DNA of 64,000 nt from contig WPIO01000251.1 of NCBI GenBank assembly GCA_009760855.2, forward strand, positions 62,001-126,000, written 5' to 3'. Both the position numbers and the translations under genes were made by a program. Position 1 is the stretch's first letter. Each line of letters opens with the position of its first letter. Below, piece by piece: positions 1-11,164 of this stretch. The DNA is from Cristatella mucedo. Lineage: Eukaryota; Bryozoa; Phylactolaemata; Cristatellidae. Under the pieces are notes generated by a model. The model ran no database searches, was not told where the DNA came from, and saw only the letters and a program-made list of their open reading frames with translations.

Positions 1-313
1 AAGTTATTAAAGTGAACGTTGAAATCACCCATTACGAGGAAGGATCGATTTCTTGCACACAGAATCGAAATGAGATCGGAGAAATCTGAGATAAAGGAGG
101 ATTTGGTACCTGGTGGGCGATAGACTACTGCCACAATCGGTAGCTTGTTTTCGGGTGAGACCAAGACAATTGATTCAAAAGACTGCTTCGAAGGTACCGC
201 AAATGGCTTGAAGTTGAATTTCGAGCACACGATAATAGCAACTCCACCTCCAGTTTTGATTGATCTAGTGGTGTGAAAGAACGAGAAACCAGATGGAGTA
301 GCGTCTTTAATGC
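1..313 (-). mobile_element. LINE-A fragment, endonuclease domain
   Basis: The minus strand reads the middle of an AP-type endonuclease: GGGVAIIV near 225-260, VYRPPG near 101-125 and FLVMGDFN near 18-45. It is nearly colinear with 56,190-56,505 on the plus strand. It enters from the left window edge. Homology ends at about 313, just beyond the TIKDAT codons, so the copy is 5'-truncated or deleted there. Confidence 0.9.
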
Positions 314-464
314 AAGTTCAGCCTAAAAGACTTTGCTGTATGTGCAGGAATGTAATCGGACTAATGACAGTAATGAGGCCTTTCAAAAGTGATTCTTTTT
401 AAGGGTACAATGCGGTTCAAACTGTTAAGAGGCTAACTTCAAAAAACAGAGACCAAGAATATCA

Positions 465-713
465 TGGTTAATGGTGATATTCATAGGGTCAGCCAGCAAG
501 TGCGGTTAGTGGTAGCATGCACAGTGTCCCCATGCATACCAAATTAAGGACGAATCACATGGACCGACTAAATGCTGCCATAAATAGGTGGGTTTTAAGT
601 ATCGTCTTAAATGTGGTCAAGTCAGTGTATTACGTGACTGAAGTCGGGGTAGAGTTCCAGACTTTGACAGCACACGAACTAATGGCACAGTCTCCAAAGA
701 ATTTTAGGTTTGT
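465..713 (-). mobile_element. LINE-A fragment, end of RT ORF and start of 3' UTR, inverted
   Basis: The minus strand covers the last ORF codons of LINE-A (SFGDRAF..., KAWNSTPTSVT and the KTHLF-like end, with stops) and the start of the 3' UTR with the paired GCATGC/CTGACACTG blocks. It abuts a plus-strand LINE-A tail at 714, giving a 5'-inversion layout. Confidence 0.85.
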
Positions 714-905
714 CCTTACGGCCCGTTCTTGTGTGTGCTGACACTGTGCAGGCTGCCACTTGCCATGCTTGCATGCTGACTCTGTCCCTAACTCTGTTAT
801 TTTCTTGTTTATTGAGCATGATGCTATCACTAAACATTCAATCGTGCTTTCTGTGCAGCAAATTTAATCTGCCTAGAAAGAGATTGGGTTATCTGAGGGT
901 GCTAT
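714..905 (+). mobile_element. LINE-A 3' UTR fragment
   Basis: Plus-strand LINE-A 3' UTR from GTGTGTGCTGACACTGTGC to CCTAGAAAGAGATTGGG and GAGGGTGCTATATCAA. Together with the inverted 465-713 segment it could be one 5'-inverted insertion. Confidence 0.85.
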
Positions 906-911
906 ATCAAA

Positions 912-1083
912 TATACTACCCCTAACCACGTTATTCGTGTTGTTTATCAAGCATAATATTACTCACCATTCAATTGCATTTCCATTTTCACCAAACGTAA
1001 AGCGCCTAGAAAGAGATTGAGTTATCTGACGGCGCTTTATCAAGTGCATTATTATTAATATTATATCATTATTATTATTATTA
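912..1083 (+). mobile_element. Second LINE-A 3' end with ATT-repeat tail
   Basis: Begins CCCCTAACCACGTTATTCG and runs through AAAGCGCCTAGAAAGAG to GCGCTTTATCAAGTGC, followed by an interrupted ATT tail to about 1,083. It follows the previous tail directly, so it is a separate short 5'-truncated insertion or a tail duplication. Confidence 0.85.
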
Positions 1084-4000
1084 AAATCAGCTGTTTAGTC
1101 GTAAAAAGGAATGTCACTTTAAAATAATATATCGGACTTAGTGTCATTGCTTTCAGCTAGTGGGCAATGCCCATTTTTAACCTTTCCGTCAGACTTCATC
1201 TCAAAATTATTTCGAAGTATAATAAGAGTAATACCATCTTCTAAACCAAAGATTTTCTCTCTTCTTTATTTTTCAAAAAGTAAGCATTTTCTGATTCCTG
1301 CAAGGACAATTGCTTTGAATAGTTTCTCATTTTCTGATTTGTTTCGAATAGTCTTCAAGGATTTTATTGTACGGTGAACATTTAAGAACTGCCCTAAGTC
1401 AAATTAAAATGCTTCAAAATATTGAAAAACAGTAACATTTGTGTTATTCCTACTGAGCATAAGTTTCTAGCACAGCGTATAATTCCTAGTTGTATTCAAA
1501 CTGAGCAATGCTAAGGTTTTCTCTAATTACATAAATGCGGTCTCATATTATATTCATAAAAAAATTTTCAATCGCGTTGTTGATGGATCAGTGGAATTGA
1601 GCGTAATTCCAAGCCATCTTCAAACACCTTCGCCTCTTCTGTAGGTGATAAGAGCTTATAAGTCTAGGGCCAAATGCCATTGTCTAAGCAGCTGCAGTGA
1701 TTTCTACCTCAAGGATCTAATGTAAGCCTCGTCTTAGTTGCTTATATTTTTTATTTAAATATGTGCTTACCTTTCTTTGAAAATGAAACCACCTTTACTG
1801 GCATTGGGATCATAACATGCTTCAAACACCTCGCTCTCTCTCTCTAAGCGCCCCTTCAAAATATGCAGCGGTTATTACCTGTGAGCGGCAACTAATTTCT
1901 TAAATGTAATGACGCTAATTGAATATATTTCCTCCTCGATAAAAACTTGTGCGATTGCCAAAAAATGAAAGTGATTTATACAAGACCTATATAAAAAAGA
2001 CTTGCGATGTAATAATAAATTACGTCTTTAGCCTTGCAGGCTAGAAAGAGACATACTATGCGTAAATATTTTATTTTGCACGACCATTGTTATTTTAGTT
2101 TTGTCGACCACAGCATCTATATATGCTGCTTTCTTGCTCCAAAGTTATATTGCTCCTTTATAAGTCATACAATGAAAGGGGTGCCCTCAAATGTTTCACC
2201 TGTTGCTTGTGGCAGCTCAGCTCTCCGTTGAACATCAAGAGTGAGTCATTTTAACCTACTCGTCATCGGGCCTTTTATAGTCATTGTGGCCACTCAGTGA
2301 TTGAATGGAATGTTGGCTAATCTCAGAATAAATCCTACTAATACGTGACTGCTCATACCTGTTTGCTATGACTGAATCATATGCGAAATGTAGTGACGTA
2401 CAAATAATAACAGAGCCCCTATCGAAGCCTCTTTCTTCCTGAGCTCCGGTAAAAGAGCTGATGTTGGCAGGGTCTACTGTAAAAAAATTAATGATGCAAA
2501 CAGCTTATTGTTTAATTTTCTTTTAGCTTTTTAGAGTTCCATTGAAATTCGGATCTCATAAATTGACTTTTCCCCTTAGGAACCTGCTGACGTAGGTAGT
2601 CTCTATACTTGCCCATATACAAGTTTTTAAATTTCTGAATATTCTTATAAAATTTGGTATTTCATTCCATGTATCGCGTTTCCGTCACCTTGGATAATTC
2701 TAATTTTTATTTCAATAACATGGCCTAATCATTCGCAGCAGAACTTTGTACATCAGTCTATTTACTTCCTTGGTGGATCATGAGTATGGCCCCAGTCTTA
2801 ATAAAGGTAACACTCCAGCGAAAATGTTTTGGTGATTTTGCTATGCCAAATAGTTTGTTTTAACGAACTCAGCAATCTTGTCGGTAGTTCTTCTAATTTT
2901 AAAATGCATACTATTTATTGTCTGCATTATAAACAGTCTTCGAAGCGCTCAATTTAAAAATCTATTGAACAGTTGTGATTAGCACACAAGTATGTTGCAG
3001 TCCGATCCCTCAACCATAACGTTCAGCAACACTAACCCTTATTGGGGCTGTATACCTTCTAATAATTTGCATTAATAAACAAACTACCAAAGCTATTCTC
3101 TTCCGAATACCTTTAATTACCTTTACCCTTTAAATCATAATTAAATTTATATTCATGACTAAATTCTGTTTAATACTGATAAAAATACAGTATTTGAGCT
3201 CATTATAGGCTCAAAAAGGAACTTTAAAGGATTGGCTCTGATTATAGTACGGGAACAGATAGTTAAAATTAAAATACTCTCTTCATATGTCTGAGTGAAC
3301 TATACTGTGTACTTCAGCGTTGGGTTCTACCGAGACTTTAAGACCACTGAGTGAGGATTTTGCTTAAAAAAATTAGCGAACTATTTCCGAAAAATTGCTT
3401 GCTTATTTAATCATCGACGCTTTTTGTTTTACTACATAGCGTTTTATACACCTATGGTTACTATAGTAAATATTCTAAGATTACGTTTGACAATTTCTTA
3501 TGCAAGTGGCGAAGATTGCATCTCATGATGCACTTTTTATATATGCCCTTGGTTATTGTAGAGCGGCGGCTGACCTGAAATCTGTAATGCCCTTTATTTA
3601 GTCTTCTAATTACATATTACTAAGTTTGCCTGTATAAAAAACTGGTGTTCAAAAAATATGATTTCTTGTGCATTCTTTTTATCACTTGATTGCTGAAATT
3701 TGTTGTAGGCATCTCAGCAGCAGTGAACATTTTTGGTCAGACAAAACCTATGGGAAAACTGAGAAATCTGGAGTTTATTATCACATTCTACTCATTTGGA
3801 CGCTTGTCACAGTTTATAAAAGCAGAACCATTTGCCTGATTTTATCTTATGAATTATCTAAAATCGTTATAAAACGCTACACTGTGTTTAAGAACACCAT
3901 ATTTGCCTTATTATTATAAAATTCCACTACGATCAGTATCTAGGGATTTCAGTTTTATCTATAATCAAGTTTGGTCATCATAGAATGTGCTTAATTCTCT

Positions 4001-4409
4001 ATTTTCTCAGCAGTCATAGAAATGCATGAGCTGATTTTTTTTAATTATCAACATAATATCAATGAGGGTTTTGGAAGTTCTACAATTTTGATTTTGCAAG
4101 AAGTAGACCTTCGCATTTTTAATTCAGTAGCAAAAATGATGTGCTGTGCATTGAAATACAAATAAAGTCCAACGGTACGCTGCTTGCCTTTCAAAAGCCA
4201 AATATCTTTTCCAAAAGAGATACATCCCTCAGCTCCTGACTTACCAACCAGACCTCACGGCTCTGACTATCTAAATCGTGCTGTCAATTTCAAGTAAAAT
4301 TGCATTAATTCTTAAAATTAGTAGCTAATTACGCAAAGAATCTAATTTTTCAAGTGCTATTCGTTGACTGACCAATCTATTTCTTGTAATCCACGTGAAT
4401 TACGAACCG
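1084..4409. other. No recognisable gene
   Basis: AT-rich sequence with only short ORFs (none over 83 codons) and no recognised domain, LINE or SINE. I see nothing supportable here. Confidence 0.6.
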
Positions 4410-4512
4410 CTTCTTCTTCTTCTTCTTCTATTTCTGTGCATATGCATTTCAGCTATATGTAATACGTGTATATATGTGTGCTATATGTGCTATGTGTGCT
4501 ATATGTGCTACG
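4410..4512. repeat. Simple repeats: TTC run and CTATATGTG-type repeat
   Basis: About six TTC units at 4,411-4,428, followed by a degenerate purine/pyrimidine tract at 4,456-4,512 in which CTATATGTG and GCTATGTGT recur. Confidence 0.85.
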
Positions 4513-5124
4513 GCTCAATCACTTCAGCCTTCTGTGATTGATCAATCATGAAAGCTACATGGTAACGATAGTTGGAACTAGCTATGGAAACTAGTTTAAA
4601 GCCATGCAATTCTTGCTCTATCGGTAACTTCTGAAATTGAGATCGTCAAGGGCTATGCCTAATGCACTACCTGTTGCTGCACTATTCGATCCTAGGAAAC
4701 CACAAGGTCCTACGTGTTATTATACTACCATGTTTCCTTGTTGAGTTTCAGATGATTTTCACTAAAACACTACCAAAAAAGCATACATTGAACCATTAAG
4801 GTGTGCGGAGTAGACTATTCTCTCTAGTACAGTCCACTAGTTGGTGTGAAATATTTCTGAATAATTATTACGGAAGTGCACTTGGCGGTACTGGTCAGTA
4901 TGTAAACTACAAGAATTTAGAAAGAACTTATGTTTTATTATTCTTATGTTTAAGATGCCAATTCTTTGTGATTCTTCGAATGTTTTTACTACCAGGACTG
5001 TTCCACATGCTGGTATCATTGCCTCCAGGCGTCAATAAAGGCATCCATATTGTGAGTTGGGTTATTTTGCTTTTTGATGTATAATTCCTGAACAAGCCTC
5101 TCGATCTTTAATTCTTAGGGATCC

Positions 5125-5810
5125 GATTATTGACGGCATTGTTCAACCAGTTTGTAGATGGACGGGTTTTGGCAATCTGTTTTCTGTTGAAAATATCGAT
5201 GTCAGGCCTCGACTGAGTTGCTTCTGCGAGGTAGTTTTTCGGTAATGCGAGCGCGAACCACATTTGCAAATGAAACCTTGAAATTTCACCTCCGTCTCTT
5301 TGTAGTCTGCCTGTGTATTTCTTCCCAGTAAGTTTTCTATAGTGTCATTAGATGAGGGATTTTTCGGCCAATTTTCCTAAAACAGCAGGAACATCTACTA
5401 CACGATCGTTGCTTAGAGCTAAAATAATTATGACGTGCATTGGCAGATTTTTGTCGTCGTGGTATGATATTTTAAGATTGAAATATTGAGCCTTGGTCCT
5501 AAAATTCTGTCCGATTTTAAACAAGTATCCGATTAGCTGCTCTCCAAAGAACATAGTTGAACTGTCATTCTTAAAAGTTTTTCAAAATCTGACTTTATAT
5601 TTGCCGGATTCGGAGTTAGCTGCAGTTCGAGCAGTTTTGACGTCACGTTCGTATCCTTCTTCTGGTTTGTCTTGCACTAAGATGTAGACGAGATGAAATG
5701 CAGAACCCTCTATTGATGCAGGAACAGCAAACACTTGAGAGAATAACGTTGGTGCGACTTTCAATTTTCCAAATAAGTTCCAGATTAGCAATAGTACCAA
5801 AAGTCGGAAT
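5125..5810 (-). pseudogene. MULE-type transposase relic
   Basis: The minus strand from 5,800 reads LFGKLKVAPTLFSQVFAV, then AFHLVYILVQDKPEEGYERD and, after one in-frame TGA near 5,580, LFKIGQNFRTKAQYF, ISYHDDKNLP and VVDVPAVLGKLAEK. In a shifted frame at about 5,190-5,330 it reads YTGRLQRDGGE and FHLQMW. The order (DG.-KVAP..F-Q, then P-L-V-ally..K-eegY, then the G.lF..gQ region, then the YxGR/W block) matches Mutator-like element transposases of the FLYWCH-associated animal type. It is disabled by the stop and the frameshift. No terminal inverted repeats were identified. The family call rests on remembered patterns. Confidence 0.5.
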
Positions 5811-6455
5811 GTTTGCGTCGTCTTAACCAGAATTCCACAGCAAAAAATTGTTTTACCTGTTTTACTTTTAAGCGGATCTGCAATAATAATATTATCAATA
5901 GTTTTAAGTGGACCACATGAAACAGCACGTCCCTTTCATTGTCGTTAAATGGTTCGTAAAGAAACTGTACATTCTGAAAGATGGCTGGCTGCCAAAATAA
6001 AATTCCTGCTATCCTCTATTGAATTATTTGTCAACGTTTCTCCGTAGTTATTACAATTCGTTGAAAAATGTCTGCAAAAACCTTAGTTGCTTCATTTTAT
6101 TATCACGTGATACATTATTTTGCTCTGTCACAATAACATCATTGATATAACTGACCTTAATGAGCCAAGAACAATCTTTCTTGGAAGTTCTCTATTAAAT
6201 GCTTCAATCAGCAAGAACTCATAATTTCGACGTAGTCTGCTCATCTAAAATTAAAATAATGGTCTTTTTCTTCGACAGACGGCTTTCTCCGTGACTAAAA
6301 AGCTACAGTTAACAGCTCTCGTGGCGATGCTCACAAGTTGTTGTCTCTCCTCGAAAGCTTGGTTTTCTCTTTCGCCTCTGCATAACTCTGACCACCACCC
6401 ACACGGTAAATCTCTTAAATTATGCCATAGGTTCAACATATTACCTCAATCCTGC
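5811..6455. other. No recognisable gene
   Basis: Possibly the 5' part of the transposase relic or its flank. Short overlapping ORFs at 6,251-6,473 on both strands resemble nothing known to me. Confidence 0.5.
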
Positions 6456-6967
6456 GAAATCCACTCTAATTAGGCTAACATTGACCAAAGATTAGCGTTG
6501 CCAAGCTCAGCTTTCGCAATACTATTGTAATACATTTTCGATTTTATCTGTCCACCAAATACCACGATGCTTCGTGCATGCTTACTTATGCAAATGAGCT
6601 TTGAGGCCGGATGTCTGTACCGCTATGCTTCGAAATCCATTCTATTTCCCGTCAAATCTACAACAAATCGGCTGAGTACAACTCCAAAAGTTTCGGAATA
6701 TCAAACTACGCAGCACATACAATGTACCCAAATAATGTCGCTCGATTCCGCAGATGCATTCTCACGAAGTACACTGAAATAACTTTGCAGTGGCCCAGGC
6801 TAATATGGCAAGCCACCGCAATTCACTGCATTCCACAGTGCACCAAAAGAAATCCTGATCGCAAAGTTCAGTTCTTGATTGCATACGACAGCACTCTCAG
6901 CGAAATTGCACTTAAAATTCATTCACTTGCATTGCCACGGCCGTTCTCGTGAAATGCGCTGCAATGG
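6456..6967 (-). repeat. Left arm (outer part) of a large inverted repeat built of SAT180-like sequence
   Basis: The reverse complement aligns continuously with 8,820-9,385 on the plus strand. Shared blocks include ACGAGAACGGCCGTG, TTATTTCAGTG, CTCATTTGCATAAGT, TTTGGTGGACA and GCCTAATTAG. The arm is interrupted at 6,967 by a LINE-A and resumes at 8,134. ORFs at 6,567-6,952 are by-products of the repeat. Confidence 0.8.
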
Positions 6968-8133
6968 CATATGCTCTCCCTCTTTCTGGTGTGATTGCCA
7001 AGCACAATCTAGGCTCTCACTTCTATGTGGATGACACTCAGTTGTACCTTTGCTTTAATCCCTCCCAGCCTTCGTGAACCTCAAATTCTCTCAACTCACT
7101 TGCTGCATGTATTGATGATATCCGCACATGGATGGCAGCAAATTTGCTAAAACTAAAGATGATAAAACTAACATACTAGTTATCAGAAAACCCAGAGGGA
7201 ATCCGAAATTGAAAATGCTGACGCTCAAAATTGGCTCTGCCAGCATATCTCCTGATGAATCAGCTCGAAATCTAGGTCTCATGTTCCAAAGTGATCTTTT
7301 GTAAGACGACCACATCAGCTCAGAACATTCATCAGCTCCACAGTCATGTCTGCCTACTTTCAGCTACATAACATTGCTAAAATTCACGCTTGTTTAGATT
7401 AGGATACCACTCTAAGTTGATCCATGCATTTGTGGCATTTCGTCTTGACTTCTGTAAGTTATTGCTTTCTGTCCTACCGGCATGTGCAACTAGGCACTTC
7501 GAGATGGTGCCAAACTCCTCAGCTAGGCTTGTCTGTCGTGAGCGTCGCAGTTGCCACATCACACCACTTCTCGCCGACCTGCACTGGCTACCAGTCGAGC
7601 AACGGATCGATTTCAATGTTTTGTCGCTCACTTTTAGGTCACTTCATTCTTTGGCTCCAGCCTATCTCTCAGATATACTCCCCCGTCAGGCCAAGCATCG
7701 AACCACCAGCTTTTTGGACTCCAACAGTCTACAAATACCTCGTACCAACCTTAAATCCTTGGGAGACCGTGCTTTTAGTTCGTATGCTCCCAAAGCCTAG
7801 AACTCTCTCCCGACCTGCGTCAGAACTTCCCCTGACCTGACAAGATTAAAAAAAATTTAAGAACACATCTATTTAGGACAGCATTTAGTGGGTCCCTGTG
7901 ATTCGTCGTTCATGTGCTTATGCGTGCTGACTCTGTGCAGGCTACCACTAACCACATTTGCATGCTGACCCTGTGCATGTCACCCCTAACCATGTTATTC
8001 ATTTTGCTTATCAAGCATGATATAACTCACCTTTCAATTACATTTCCCTTTGCAAAAAATGTAAAGCACCTAGAAATACATTGAGTTCTCTGAGGGCGCT
8101 TTATCAAGACCAGTAATACTATTATTGCTATTA
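6968..8133 (+). mobile_element. LINE-A, 5'-truncated, RT C-terminal half and 3' UTR, with TSD
   Basis: Starts inside the RT domain just before SDVIAKHNLG. The catalytic box reads FYVDDTQLY (YVDD in place of YADD). It continues through WMAANLLKL, SPDESARNLG, the C-terminal thumb region, 3' UTR and GCGCTTTATCAAG. Several stops and frameshifts are present. The insertion is flanked by CAATGG at 6,962-6,967 and 8,134-8,139. The intact right arm of the surrounding inverted repeat has a single CAATGG at the equivalent place, which supports a 6-base target-site duplication. Confidence 0.9.
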
Positions 8134-8402
8134 CAATGGACTGCAGCAGCCATGGCCATTCAAATCCACTGCAATCCACCAACTCCACCGCATACAAAAT
8201 CTAAAGAGATTGCCCTGAGCTCCATTTTTTGTTGAGTATAAAAGTGCACTGTGCTGTGTGCACAATCACGTAAAATAAGAAACATTGAGGATCTTCGCAC
8301 AATAGCAATGGGTGGCAATCATCTGAAATGACCTGTAAAACTAATGCAATCCACTCTATTCTACTGTAAATCCTCCTCAAATCGCCATCGCGAAGCTCTA
8401 CA
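8134..8402 (-). repeat. Left arm (inner part) of the inverted repeat
   Basis: Reverse complement matches 8,568-8,830: AGAGCTTCG.., TTTGAGGA, CAGGTCATTT and CTGCAGTCCATTG are shared in order. It directly continues the arm that stops at 6,967. Confidence 0.8.
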
Positions 8403-8567
8403 AGTTCGGGTTGCTGTGCGGTGGACTGCAGCGGATTTCGGTGGATTGCGGTATGGTACCGGGACTTTGCAATCACTTGCAATTTATTGCACGAGAACGC
8501 CTGTGAGCAGTTGAGCGAGCTTTTGTGGGTGCACTTTTAAATTAAGTCAAGGCCTATATGCAATGTC
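8403..8567. repeat. Spacer between inverted-repeat arms
   Basis: About 165 bases of SAT180-like sequence (CGGTGGATTGCGG, ATTGCACGAGAACGCC) separate the two arms. Confidence 0.6.
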
Positions 8568-9385
8568 AATTAGAGCTTCGAAGTGGCAATTTGAGGATGA
8601 ATTGCAGTGGAATACAGTGGGTTGTGGTAGTTTCACAGGTCATTTTAGGCCATCGTAGCCCATCGCCATAGTGGGTGGATGCACAATTTTTTCCTTTTAA
8701 GTGGTTGAGGACCTTGGATACCGCAAGTTGGACTTTGATATGCATTAAAAACTGAAGCTCGGTGCAATATATTTCAATTTTGTTTAAGCCCTGGATTCTT
8801 TGAATTAAAGTGTAGTGTGTTATTGGCCCGGGCTACTGCAGTCCATTGCAGACATTGCACGAGAACGGCCGTGTCTATACGAGCGAAAATTGTGTTAGTG
8901 CAATTTTTGCAGTGTGCTGTCATATGCAATTATAAAAGAGACTTTTTTAACAAGATTTATTTCGTTGCACGATGGAATGCAGTATATTGTGTTGGATTAA
9001 GATTTATTTTGGTGGATTGTGGTGCATTGCGGTAACGGTGTGGGACACTGCAATGTTATTTCAGTGGACTTCGTAAGAAAGCATCAGCGGAATCGCGAAA
9101 ACTTTTCTGGGTACAGTATACTTGTAGTGTCGTTTTATATTCCAAACTTTTTGGAGCTGTGCTCAGCTGATTTGTGGTGGATTTGATGGGAACTAGAATC
9201 AATCGTGGTGTATTTCGGTGGATAGCAGTACAGGCGTCTGGCATCAAAGCTCATTTACATAAGTGAGCGTGCACTCAGCGACATGGAATTTGGTGGACAT
9301 TTAAAATATAACGTTTACTACAATATTAGTACAAAATTTGAGCTCGGTAACATTAATACCTGGTCGATGTGAGCCTAATTAGGGG
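8568..9385 (+). repeat. Right arm of the inverted repeat
   Basis: Uninterrupted counterpart of the left arm. Internal spacing of the motif CATTGCACGAGAACG and its relatives (8,463, 8,829, 9,047, about 9,230) suggests units of about 180-220 bases. Homology to the left arm ends just after GCCTAATTAG near 9,385. Confidence 0.8.
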
Positions 9386-9780
9386 AAGGTAATTTGTCGA
9401 GCCAACGTGCCGCTGCGGTCTCGCACCACACCGGTCATAGCCGGGGTGGCATGCTGCATGATAAAATGATCAAGGAACTGTACCGGCCTGGTTAGAGAGC
9501 CGTCATATCGTCGGGATCATATTACTACACTGACTGAATACAAATAGAACTCCTCATCTTTTCTCAAATCTATTATTTGCTCACATAATATACTAATTAT
9601 AAATAACTTTCATTCAAATAATTATTAATTATTTTTAGCTGCCACAGCTGTTTGATTTGGCCGCGTGCAGATTTTTTTGGGTTGCTTGCATTGCCTGCTT
9701 TTGTCAGTTCGCTTTTTTCTGAACAATTTTTGTCTGGGTGCCCAATTGAGAATTAGAGCTTCACGGCCTCCGTGCAGTTG
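9386..9780. other. No recognisable gene
   Basis: A locally GC-richer patch at 9,410-9,510 sits in AT-rich flanks. Nothing recognised. Confidence 0.5.
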
Positions 9781-10690
9781 ATTCGTGACGGATTTAGGTT
9801 GTATTCACCCAGGCCATAGCTGTCACTTCCCATTTATTGCCCGTGATTTCACTCTCGAAAACGATTTGAGTCATGTGTGCATACTTTAAATCCAGTGTAC
9901 TGTCATGCAAGGAGATCTGGAGCTTCGCCCACCATGGATCAGGCTGCATAATAGATTGGCTCATTTTCCTGGCTATGGCTGTCGATTGCCATGCATTGTC
10001 ACTTTTTAAAGCTCGAATTGTGCTTTTAAGGTATGCGCTATAATAAGAATTCAAACGAATATTTGGCAATGCTTATTTCTAGTCTTTTTACAGTCCAAGA
10101 TTTAAATATGCAGCGGTATCTCCCGGATGATTGCAATCTATTGCAATCGATTGCACAAGAATGCTTGCACCATTTCTGGTGAAATTTGACAGTCCACTCG
10201 GCGTTAATGTGTCTGCAAAGTAAAACTAAAAGGATCCATTTGCTTGGGCTAAATTTATTTTGTGGTTTAATTCATCGGGTTGAGGTTTATTTAGGTGGAC
10301 TGAGATTTTGGCCTACGCTGCTGCAATGTACTGTTTCCAACTTCAGGAGAACGTGCATCGTGTGGAATAGTGCAAAATTATGCATTTATATGTGAAATAT
10401 AGTAATTTTTAATATTCGATATTATTTGGGACTTAGAATGGCTGATTTGTAATGTATTTTAAGAGGCTTAAATTTGATTATGTTGGATGGTTATCGTGTG
10501 AGGTGAATTTTAGTTTAGATCAGCATTTTTGCAGCTAATATGCATGAAAAGGTGTGTGAGCACAATGACAGAAAATTAGGTGAAAATTTCAAACAATGAT
10601 CTGCAATGCTTACAAATTAAAGCTTGCCGATGTCTAGTCGATTGCAGATCAACTAAAGTGGATTTACAAGGGTGGCATTAAAGATTCAAT
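9781..10690. repeat. SAT180-like degenerate array
   Basis: Related blocks recur near 10,128 (TTGCAATCGATTGCACAAG), 10,315 (CTGCTGCAATGTACTG...AGGAGAACGTGC) and 10,520 (TGCAGCTAATATGCATGA), about 185-205 bases apart. They resemble the arms at 8.5-9.3 kb. The 9,790-10,060 part appears to run in the opposite orientation. Confidence 0.5.
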
Positions 10691-11164
10691 TCCGAACTCT
10701 TTGTTCCAAACACTCAAAAGACTATTTCAAAAGCAACTAGAAATACTCTATTACTAGGAATCAAAAATAGGTGTATTAATTTTATTTTTTGATTACTCTA
10801 TTCAATATCCATATTTTGGAGCCTCTGAGCTAATTCTTTGATTTGCAGTAGCCTGAAGATCGTGGAATAGATTCAAAAACTTGCTATGTTAATACGTTTA
10901 GTTTGCCTCTTAAAAGAAGAAAGAATATAGATATTATTATAATCAGGAGAAAGAAGGAACAAAGCTATTAGTATAGTCCAAAAAAATAGCTTCTTCACGT
11001 AGACAAAAGTTTGAATTTGGTCAAGGTGACCCGAAACTAACTTGTTGATAAAACGTTACAATGTATGAACTGTTTATAGGAATACTGCTGTCAAATTGGC
11101 ATTACACGGCCAATAAGAAATTACAGTTTAACTGGGAGTGTATCAACAACAATAAATAAATATC
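10691..11164. other. No recognisable gene
   Basis: AT-rich; nothing recognised. Confidence 0.5.

Noticed and set aside
6567..6952. ORFs of 71 and 113 codons
   Set aside because: They lie wholly inside an inverted-repeat arm whose partner arm is not open in the same frame.
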